Below, piece after piece: positions 32,661 through 39,768 of a DNA stretch of 64,000 nucleotides. This DNA is from Candidatus Zixiibacteriota bacterium. Lineage in GTDB: Bacteria; Zixibacteria; MSB-5A5; GN15; FEB-12. The notes under the pieces were generated by a model that was not told where the DNA came from, did no database searches, and was given only the letters and a program-made list of their open reading frames with translations. The stretch is from NCBI GenBank assembly GCA_035380245.1, contig DAOSXA010000002.1, positions 434,001-498,000 on the forward strand, given 5' to 3'. Position numbers and translations under genes: made by a program. The stretch's first letter is position 1; each line of letters begins with the position of its first letter.

Positions 32661-35627
32661 CTATAGTGACACTCTGACGCCAAAGAACACCTGGCGCGGG
32701 TTCGACCAGTTCGTCGCGTTGTACTCTTTCAACAGATAGCGACTCTCGTAGTCGGTGCCCTCGGCCTCGGAATCGGCAATCGTAGTCTGCGCAGCGTCGG
32801 TGTTGAGATAACCGCTCGTTCCCGGTTCACCGGTGCTCTCGTAAACGCCAATGACGTTGTCACGATCGAGCAGGTTGCGAATCAGGATGAACGGCTTCAC
32901 ATCGACTCCGGAGAAGGTGAACTTGCGCTCCAAACGAACGTCGATATTGAAGTACCACGGCTTGTTGGCCGAGTTCACGGCAGCCCGAGGATTCGGACGA
33001 ACCGCCAGTTCGGTGACTTCGTCGTAGAAGTTGGCAGGAGTGTACGGAGTTCCACTGCCGGCGTAGAGAATCGCATTTAACGACAGATCCTCGAGCGGGA
33101 AGATATCGCCGAAACGCGGACCTTCCTGCTTGCCGTAGCGCAGATCGAACAGAGCGGAAATGTTGTGGCGCTGATCGTAATCCAGCGGATTGGTGGTCTT
33201 GGGATCACCTTCCGGGTTCGACCAGTTGATCACATACGCCGTATTGGCATACGAGCCGGTACCGGTAGCATAGCTAAGCGTGTACTTCAACTCAAGACGC
33301 ATGTTCTTGGTGCGCCGCATGTTGAGTGAGAAATCAACGCCCTTGATGGTACCGAAATCGATATTGTCATAGATCGAGTAAATCGTGATTGTCGAGGCAG
33401 TCTGGTTAATCGTCTCGATCTGAACCAGATCCTGCACATCCTTATAGTAGGCATTAATCGAGAAGGCAACATTTTCACCCAACTGGTGCGTAATACCTAC
33501 TTCGTACTGAGTCGTCTTCTCCGGCTCGAGGTTAGGACTCGAGAACGGGTAATACGATCCGGCCGTAATACGGGCTTCGTAGAAATCATAGCCGGTATAC
33601 AGACGGATAAGGTCCGGACGCTGCCAGAATTTACCGAAGTTGATATGCATCTGGGTTTTGTCGGAAACCGGGAACGAGATACCGAGACGCGGCGAGACAC
33701 GAGCGAACACCTTGCTGTCTTCAAGATCGCTCTCGTCGAGTGTTCCGTTGGCGCCGAGCGGATCGTAAGTGCTCTTGAGACTCTCCGTGTTGTAGTCAAA
33801 ATAATCAAGGCGCAAACCGGCATTGACGACAACTCCACGCCATTCAAACCGATCCTGCAGGAAAGCTCCGAGATTGAACGGGTGTTTCGTACTGTTCCAG
33901 AAACCGTCAGGATCCTCCTCCTCGGCATACACGTCGTAACCGTACCGGTTGACACGGTTCACGCTGTAGCCCTGGGTAGCATCCAGATTGCGGAAATACC
34001 GCAACGTATGGCGTTGTAAGTCAAAACCGAATTTAAGCGTATGATATTCACCGACCTGAGTGCTCATATCACCCTTCAGGCCGAGATAAGAAGATTTACG
34101 CTTTTCGAATGACGGATAGTACGAAGCCGGACTCAGAACCACCGTATCACGAGTGCTGCTGATCGCAGAGTCCGTATAAACCCAGCTACTGCCCTCTCCA
34201 GTTGAATCAGTGTAGTACCAGGTGGTATCGGCAGTGGTAATCGTCTGCTCCTCTGACTCCTGCCAGAAGAGATTGAACTCATCGTACTCGGGATTGGTCA
34301 CATCCTCAACATTACCATTTTCGAATGTGTAGGTACGATCATATGCTTCATAGTCGTCAAAAATCTGAGCGTCGCCGCGTGTCCGGGACGTCATAAAGTA
34401 GGATGCGCTCAAATTATAGAACGTATTGGCATTAAGCGTATGGGTGATCTTGGCGTTCAGACCAAGGTTCTCATCTTCGTAACGAGGACCGTGGTCGGGA
34501 TTGAGCAGCCATTCCTGACGATACTCACGCCAACTATCCCACGAACCGTTGCCGGAAAGTTGCATCTTCAGGTTCGGATTGAACTCGTAGTCGATCTTGC
34601 CCTGGTAGGACCAGCCGCTCAGGCTGTTCTGCGGCAAGCGCTGCGGGTCATCGCCATACAGCGTGTCCAAACCGTAAGCCGCGCCGTAATTCGTGATCAT
34701 CTCTTCGGTTTTTGACGAAGGCGTACGATCACGCAGGAAGCGGCGCTCCCCGGAGAAGAAGAAATAGCCGTTATCGAGTCCAGGTATCGGGCCACCGAAA
34801 TCAGCCGCGTAGAAATTCTGATCCCAGTTTTCGTTCAGCACATTGTCCGTCTGGAGTTCGAGATTACCGGCATACTCATCACCACCGGAGTTCGTAATCA
34901 CATTAACGATACCGGAAGCTACCAGACCGTACTCGGCCGAGAAAGCGCCCGAGGTTACGGAAACTTCCTGAATCGCATTGTTATTGATGTTAGCCGTTGA
35001 CACACCGGTCAACGCGTCCTGCTGTGAGAAGCCGTCAACATAATAGGCGACTTCATTCGGACGACCGCCGCGCAGGTTCAATTCCTGGTTGGACGCCGTT
35101 GCGGTACGACCGCCACGCTGACGCTGGCCGAAAGCACCGGCATTCATGCGAACCACTGAGTTCTGAATACCAACGAGCTGCTCGAAACCGCGCGTCGGCA
35201 TCGCCAGCAGGTCCTCACGCTTGACGATATCGATGGTCGTCGTCTTGTCCTTGACAACCATCTGATCTTCAGCGACGACCTTGATAGTCGTGCCCAGATC
35301 GGTTGCCTTGGAACTCATTTCCGCGTCATGATAACTGGCCAGATCGGCCGAGACGTGGACGTTGCTTATTTCCACGGTGGCATATCCAACCGCCGAGAGG
35401 GTCAGTACATAATCCCCCACAGGAACGTTGAGGATTCTGTAATAACCGTCAGCGTCGGTCATGCCTCCCATAGTTGTCCCCTTCACGGCGACAGACACAC
35501 CGACGATCGGATCTCCGGTTTGCATGTCGGTCACCTGCCCGACGATTTTTCCGACCACTGAGCCCAGTGCCGTGCCAGCCATAAGACATAACAGCACCAG
35601 AAGGATCGGCAAAAGTTTCAGCCTCAT
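32661..35627 (-). CDS. TonB-dependent outer-membrane receptor
   Basis: The ATG at 35627 follows a perfect AAGGAGGT site. The 988-residue product has a signal peptide (1-22) and a carboxypeptidase-regulatory-like Ig domain (about 26-110: V-G-Q-V-T-D, then G-D-Y-V-L-T-L-S-A-V-G-Y). A plug domain follows (V-V-K-D-K-T-T-T, then L-N-L-R-G-G-R-P-N-E-V-A-Y-Y-V-D-G, and S-G-I-V-N-V-I-T). A 22-strand-type barrel ends in the aromatic strand F-F-G-V-R-V-S-L. It imports a large or scarce substrate using TonB energy. There is no SusD-type partner. Instead it is followed by a T9SS-type secreted protein and a PorV-like protein in one operon. The substrate cannot be inferred. Confidence 0.94.
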   Translation of the reverse strand: MRLKLLPILLVLLCLMAGTALGSVVGKIVGQVTDMQTGDPIVGVSVAVKGTTMGGMTDADGYYRILNVPVGDYVLTLSAVGYATVEISNVHVSADLASYHDAEMSSKATDLGTTIKVVAEDQMVVKDKTTTIDIVKREDLLAMPTRGFEQLVGIQNSVVRMNAGAFGQRQRGGRTATASNQELNLRGGRPNEVAYYVDGFSQQDALTGVSTANINNNAIQEVSVTSGAFSAEYGLVASGIVNVITNSGGDEYAGNLELQTDNVLNENWDQNFYAADFGGPIPGLDNGYFFFSGERRFLRDRTPSSKTEEMITNYGAAYGLDTLYGDDPQRLPQNSLSGWSYQGKIDYEFNPNLKMQLSGNGSWDSWREYRQEWLLNPDHGPRYEDENLGLNAKITHTLNANTFYNLSASYFMTSRTRGDAQIFDDYEAYDRTYTFENGNVEDVTNPEYDEFNLFWQESEEQTITTADTTWYYTDSTGEGSSWVYTDSAISSTRDTVVLSPASYYPSFEKRKSSYLGLKGDMSTQVGEYHTLKFGFDLQRHTLRYFRNLDATQGYSVNRVNRYGYDVYAEEEDPDGFWNSTKHPFNLGAFLQDRFEWRGVVVNAGLRLDYFDYNTESLKSTYDPLGANGTLDESDLEDSKVFARVSPRLGISFPVSDKTQMHINFGKFWQRPDLIRLYTGYDFYEARITAGSYYPFSSPNLEPEKTTQYEVGITHQLGENVAFSINAYYKDVQDLVQIETINQTASTITIYSIYDNIDFGTIKGVDFSLNMRRTKNMRLELKYTLSYATGTGSYANTAYVINWSNPEGDPKTTNPLDYDQRHNISALFDLRYGKQEGPRFGDIFPLEDLSLNAILYAGSGTPYTPANFYDEVTELAVRPNPRAAVNSANKPWYFNIDVRLERKFTFSGVDVKPFILIRNLLDRDNVIGVYESTGEPGTSGYLNTDAAQTTIADSEAEGTDYESRYLLKEYNATNWSNPRQVFFGVRVSL

Positions 35628-36492
35628 ACTAAAACCTCCTTACTGTTTCTCGCAGTTTCTACGCGTGTCTTCCATAACTTGTAAGCAATCTGAATTACGT
35701 CCTCTCGGACGTACGTCGGCCCTCACTCCTTTCCCTGACTTCAATTACGTTCCGGTGTCAATTTCCTGTTTATTACTCTTATTCTCATGCTTTTAACAAA
35801 AAAAACGGCCTTAATGCGAGTTCAAGTCAACATAAAAAACAATGCTATTTCACTCCTGAACCAACTCGCAGAATAAGTTAGATATGTTTCCCAAATGGAT
35901 GAACTTGGCGGTAGGTATTATCATCCGGTAGCACAAAAGGCCGTAACTCCTATTCTTCCTCTTTGCGCCATAGCCGAGTCCGCTCAGCTGTAATCCATCA
36001 AACAGCCTTATTGACGCGGTCGGTGTATCGCAGCAACGTACATGAGTCGTAGTCGAACTGATCGACTCGACCTATCTTGATTATCGGCAGTAACTCATTC
36101 GAGTTTAGTGTTTAATGCGACAAGAATGCGACTTCACATCGCATCAGAGATATCCCCCTTCTCGCATTCCAACTCTCAACGTCTCCCTTTTTACCCGACA
36201 ACATCATCCTCTGAGTTGTCACCTTCCAATGTCATTTATCGATATTATCCGCCGGACAAAATGCATCGACAGAGTCCAATCGCTACCGTATCTAATTGGC
36301 AGTGTATAATTTATCAATTTCGAAACACAATGCGGACACTAACACTTCCTGTAGCATTGGCAAACGGGTATCACAACTGAAATCAGAATTATCAGAGCGT
36401 TGTATATTTCCTCAGAGTCAAGGATGAAACTATAACACCTCTGAGGAAATAGTATGATTCACATGGACGGGGGATTTTATACAAAAATAAAG
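35628..36492 (+). other. Gene-free region of 865 bp
   Basis: Between the TonB operon and tRNA-His I find no convincing gene: the open frames are short and lack ribosome sites. The part next to 35627 must hold the operon promoter, but only weak matches appear (TTGTTA and TAATAA near 35770-35800 on the minus strand). No named RNA family or repeat is visible. Confidence 0.6.
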
Positions 36493-36566
36493 TACTGGGG
36501 GACGGACTCGAACCGTCGACCTCCTGATCCACAATCAGGCGTTCTAACCAACTGAACTACCCCAGC
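36493..36566 (-). tRNA. tRNA-His (GTG)
   Basis: The anticodon loop TTGTGGA (anticodon GTG) sits on CCTGA/TCAGG. The D-arm is GTTC...GAAC and the T-arm GACGG-TTCGAGT-CCGTC. The acceptor stem GCTGGGG/CCCCAGT has a G1-U72 wobble as its first pair. The base at -1 would be U and the discriminator A, unlike the usual encoded G-1 with C73. CCA is not encoded. Confidence 0.93.
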
Positions 36567-36594
36567 ACAACAAAGCCGTTCTACGGCAGCCCCT

Positions 36595-36623
36595 TATATA
36601 TACTTCGGCAACAATAATGTCAA
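36595..36623 (-). promoter_or_regulatory. Promoter of tRNA-His
   Basis: TTGACA (36618-36623), 17 bases, TATATA (36595-36600), about 28 bases before the tRNA 5' end. Confidence 0.85.
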
Positions 36624-36711
36624 GAAAAACGGGCTGCTCAGGCCAAACGGCGCACCCGAAAAGCTTTTTTGTTGGGAATTAATCCTCTCACGGACTTACA
36701 TTGGTAAAGAC

Positions 36712-37383
36712 ATGAAGAAGCCATACCATAACATGGACGCAAAACAGACTCGTCGGCGCACCGAAATGGTCGAGCAACAACTCAAGGGTCGTGATATTCA
36801 CGACTCGGCAGTTCTCAAAGCTATGGGGACGGTCCCCCGCCATCGTTTCGTTTCGCTTAAACGTCAGGAGATGGCCTACCATGACGGCCCCCTGCCCATC
36901 GGATGTGACCAGACTATTTCGCAGCCCTATATTGTCGCTTCTATGACCCAGGAACTGCGACTGAAAGCCTCCTCACGTGTGCTGGAAATAGGCACCGGCT
37001 GCGGCTATCAGGCCGCGGTCCTGGCCGAAATCGCCCGTGAGGTCTTCTCCATTGAGTATGTACCGGAGCTGTTGGAACGAGCCCGTAAGGTGCTGAAAGA
37101 CCTGCAGTATCGAAATATCCACCTCCGCGACGGTGATGGCTCCCACGGCTGGCCCGAACGAGCACCGTACGACGGCATTCTTGTCACCGCTGCTGCCCCG
37201 CAAATGCCCGAAGGACTAATCAATCAGTTGAAAATCGGTGGGAAAATGGTACTGCCGCTTGCGACCGACGAATGGGGTCGACAGTTTCTTTATCGGGTCA
37301 CTCGCCATGCGTCCGGATACGATTCGGAAAAGCTCTACGAGGTCCGCTTCGTGCCGATGATTGGAGAAATCGAAGGGAAATAG
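36712..37383 (+). CDS. pcm: Protein-L-isoaspartate O-methyltransferase
   Basis: The 223-residue product has the family's full signature: V-P-R-H-R-F-V near residue 41, the substrate loop D-G-P-L-P-I-G-C-D-Q-T-I-S-Q-P-Y, and the SAM-binding motif V-L-E-I-G-T-G-C-G-Y-Q-A-A. It methylates isoaspartyl residues in aged proteins so that they can be repaired. The ATG at 36712 has no clear ribosome site; a second ATG at 36733 is a possible alternative. The stop is three bases from the convergent stop of the EVE gene, with no room for a separate terminator. Confidence 0.95.
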   Translation: MKKPYHNMDAKQTRRRTEMVEQQLKGRDIHDSAVLKAMGTVPRHRFVSLKRQEMAYHDGPLPIGCDQTISQPYIVASMTQELRLKASSRVLEIGTGCGYQAAVLAEIAREVFSIEYVPELLERARKVLKDLQYRNIHLRDGDGSHGWPERAPYDGILVTAAAPQMPEGLINQLKIGGKMVLPLATDEWGRQFLYRVTRHASGYDSEKLYEVRFVPMIGEIEGK

Positions 37384-37386
37384 CCC

Positions 37387-37866
37387 CTACAATCCCTTCT
37401 TCTGAGCCAAACCGAGAATTATTTTCCACTCCTCAGCCGACACTGGTTGCACCGACAAGCGACTCCCCTTCTGGAGTAAAACCATCCCCTCAAGCCCCGG
37501 GACACCGCGCAGGTCCTTCATTGGCAAAACCTCGGCGAATTTCCGCTTGAACTTCACATCTACCATGTACCAGATCGGATTCGATTTGGTATGCTTCGGG
37601 TCCGGATGCTGGCTGTTGGGGTTTTCGGCTGTATGATCCGGATAGCCGGAACGGGCAATTTCGACCACTCCTGCGATTCCGATCACCTTGGTGTTGCTGT
37701 TATAGAAGAACGCTTCGTCACCCTTCTTGATTTCATCGCGAAGCATGTTCCGCGCCTGATAGTTGCGGACGCCGTCCCAATGGTCAGTCTGTTTCGGCGC
37801 GCCGGCCAGATCATCAATCGAAAAACAATCAGGCTCTGATTTCAGTAGCCAGTATTTCTTGCTCAT
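37387..37866 (-). CDS. EVE-domain protein
   Basis: The 159-residue product is a single EVE domain (Y-W-L-L-K-S-E-P-D at the start, H-W-D-G-V-R-N-Y-Q-A-R-N-M, then F-F-Y-N-S-N at the aromatic cage). EVE domains belong to the PUA-like fold and bind modified nucleobases in DNA or RNA. Stand-alone bacterial members are common and lack a defined role. The gene is seven bases downstream of the DUF819 gene and so is probably in one operon. GAGGAG lies three bases before the ATG. Confidence 0.95.
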   Translation of the reverse strand: MSKKYWLLKSEPDCFSIDDLAGAPKQTDHWDGVRNYQARNMLRDEIKKGDEAFFYNSNTKVIGIAGVVEIARSGYPDHTAENPNSQHPDPKHTKSNPIWYMVDVKFKRKFAEVLPMKDLRGVPGLEGMVLLQKGSRLSVQPVSAEEWKIILGLAQKKGL

Positions 37867-37873
37867 GTTCTCC

Positions 37874-39049
37874 TCAACTCACCAACCGGCATAAAGTTCC
37901 GGCGATCCAGGCGGCCGGATTGCCGATCGCATACCCCAGCAGTGCCATCAGAATTGAAATCGGCACCAAAACCGGATTATGGTATGCCGCCACGATCGGG
38001 GCCGAAGCCGCCCCGCCGATGTTCGCCGCCGAGGCAATCGCCACCGTGTGAATGTCCACCTTGAACAGCCGCGCCGCTCCGATCAGAAACGCCCCGTGAA
38101 TGAATATCCAGATGAACGTCCCCAACAAAAACCAAAACACCGAAGCATCCAACGATGACAGGTCCGCCCGCGCTCCCATCCTAGCTACGAACAAGTAGAC
38201 CAGCGCCATCGCCAGGCCGTGCGAGCCCGGAATCTTACTGGCTCCGGTGAACGACAGCGCGATACCGATAAATGTCACCAGCAGAATTTTATAAGTCGAG
38301 GCCGACAGAATCGGCTCCACCGGCGGCAGCATCTCCGCAATCCAGGCCGCGAACGAAGTCGCCGCAAATCCGAGAAAAATGAGGTACAGATAATGCCGCA
38401 TCTCCGGTTTGCCTTTATCGGCGGTCAATTCTGCTGCCGCGGCTTCCAGATTCTCAACTCGGTCAGCCGACATCTTTGTAAATCGACCAAACCAACCCGC
38501 GAAATTCTTCGAAGCCAGCATCAAAGGCAACCAGACCAGGTATACCCCGTTGTCGGCGATTACGGCATAACCGAAATCAAGCGAAGTCTCATCCAGGTTA
38601 AACGCCACCGCCATCGCCGCCATGTTCCCGGTCCCGCCGATCCAGCTTCCGGCCAGTGCGGCGAATCCCTTCCAGGCCTCCGGGTCGAGACCGTTTTTGA
38701 CAATGAAATATCCGATTGGCGCACCGACCACTACCCCCAGCGTACCCAGCAGCATCACGAACACCCCGCGCCCCATCACTCGCACGGTGGCCAGGATATC
38801 CACATCGAGCAGCATAATCACGAGAAACATGGGCAGGATATTGGATCCCATAAAATCATAGACCGGTGAGGCATTGGGAATAAATCCGTTATTGGACAAC
38901 GCCACCGGAACTAGATAAATGAAGATCAGAGGAGGAAAATAATTCCAGAATTTCCAGCCGGTCTTTTTTTCGAGAAAAAAGAACAGTGAAGTCACCGCCG
39001 CTAGTGTGGCAATCACACCGGCCGGCGATGAGATCAGGGCATCGTTCAT
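37874..39049 (-). CDS. DUF819-family membrane protein
   Basis: The start is set at ATG 39049, preceded by AGAGGA; the longer frame to 39163 would overlap its promoter. The 391-residue product has about 11 membrane segments. It includes the family landmarks N-Y-F-P-P-L-I-F, G-S-W-I-G-G-T-G-N-M-A-A and A-N-I-G-G-A-A-S-A-P-I-V-A. The inverted glycine-rich repeats suggest a transporter of the CPA/BART type, but substrates are not known for this family (YjcL-like). It is first in an operon with the EVE gene and divergent from the RIS-domain gene. Confidence 0.9.
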   Translation of the reverse strand: MNDALISSPAGVIATLAAVTSLFFFLEKKTGWKFWNYFPPLIFIYLVPVALSNNGFIPNASPVYDFMGSNILPMFLVIMLLDVDILATVRVMGRGVFVMLLGTLGVVVGAPIGYFIVKNGLDPEAWKGFAALAGSWIGGTGNMAAMAVAFNLDETSLDFGYAVIADNGVYLVWLPLMLASKNFAGWFGRFTKMSADRVENLEAAAAELTADKGKPEMRHYLYLIFLGFAATSFAAWIAEMLPPVEPILSASTYKILLVTFIGIALSFTGASKIPGSHGLAMALVYLFVARMGARADLSSLDASVFWFLLGTFIWIFIHGAFLIGAARLFKVDIHTVAIASAANIGGAASAPIVAAYHNPVLVPISILMALLGYAIGNPAAWIAGTLCRLVS

Positions 39050-39083
39050 GTCGGTCCTCTCGTTGATAATGTCTTTGCCTGCG

Positions 39084-39112
39084 AAAGTACCACAATACGA
39101 TGCGAAACGCAA
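39084..39112 (-). promoter_or_regulatory. Promoter of the DUF819-EVE operon
   Basis: TTGCGT (39107-39112), 17 bases, TACTTT (39084-39089), about 35 bases before the DUF819 start. Confidence 0.6.
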
Positions 39113-39145
39113 CAACGTAACCCTCTGGCGCAATAGGGCTTGATC

Positions 39146-39154
39146 TGTTATATT
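39146..39154 (+). promoter_or_regulatory. Extended -10 promoter giving a leaderless mRNA
   Basis: TGTTATATT is an extended -10 element whose hexamer TATATT (39149-39154) ends seven bases before ATG 39162. There is no good -35 box and no ribosome site, so +1 should coincide with the start codon. Confidence 0.6.
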
Positions 39155-39161
39155 CTCTCGC

Positions 39162-39668
39162 ATGAGCGATGAAATCCGCCTTAAGGAGCCCTATCTTCTA
39201 GCTAATTGCTGCTCCCCCACCCCTGACAACTCCATTACCGGCTATTATTCACACGACGGTATCCAGATCAAGGTCCACCGCTCCGATTGCTCTAACCTGA
39301 AAAAAGCCGACCAGGCTCGGCTTGTCTCTCTCTCCTGGAACGATATTCTCGACCAACCGGACTTCCTCCCCGGAGATGACTACGCCGATTTAACTGAAAC
39401 CGATTGGCGTGTCCTGGAACTGCATCGACAGGTCGGGGTAGATTACTCCCTCAAGATAGCTCACCTCCTCCATATCGAGAAACAGGTGGCTTTTGATTCA
39501 CACAAGAAACTTCGCGAGTTGGGCCTGCTGGAGCGAGTAGAGCCGTTGATTATCCAATATCGCAAGGGAATCGTTGACAACAAGTGGATCAAACACCGCA
39601 ATCACACCTATTACGACCTGACCGCCAAAGGCCGTAGCTATCTCAATTATCGAGAAAAAAACGAATGA
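39162..39668 (+). CDS. RIS-domain (Rel/SpoT-type) protein with winged helix
   Basis: The 168-residue product joins two parts. Residues of about 10-48 match the RIS/zinc-finger domain from the regulatory half of RelA/SpoT (L-L-A-N-C-C-S-P-T-P, then G-Y-Y-S-H-D-G and V-H-R-S-D-C-S-N-L). Residues of about 75-165 look like a winged helix, possibly DUF2250-like (W-R-V-L-E-L-H-R-Q-V-G, then Y-D-L-T-A-K-G-R-S-Y-L). No hydrolase, synthetase, TGS or ACT domain is present. In Rel the RIS domain contacts the ribosome and tRNA. A stand-alone RIS domain fused to a DNA-binding fold suggests a small stress-linked regulator (inference). The mRNA looks leaderless. Confidence 0.72.
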   Translation: MSDEIRLKEPYLLANCCSPTPDNSITGYYSHDGIQIKVHRSDCSNLKKADQARLVSLSWNDILDQPDFLPGDDYADLTETDWRVLELHRQVGVDYSLKIAHLLHIEKQVAFDSHKKLRELGLLERVEPLIIQYRKGIVDNKWIKHRNHTYYDLTAKGRSYLNYREKNE

Positions 39669-39768
39669 ATTGGTAGATCATTAATCACTTTCTCCGATGA
39701 ACATTCCCCAGTAAATTGCGTTTCAAAACTATATTCAGAATTAACAGCGTCTCACATAAGGAGATACC

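Noticed and set aside
36108..36380. A 90-codon frame in the gene-free stretch before tRNA-His
   Set aside because: No ribosome site, no hydrophobic or domain pattern, and irregular composition; probably chance.
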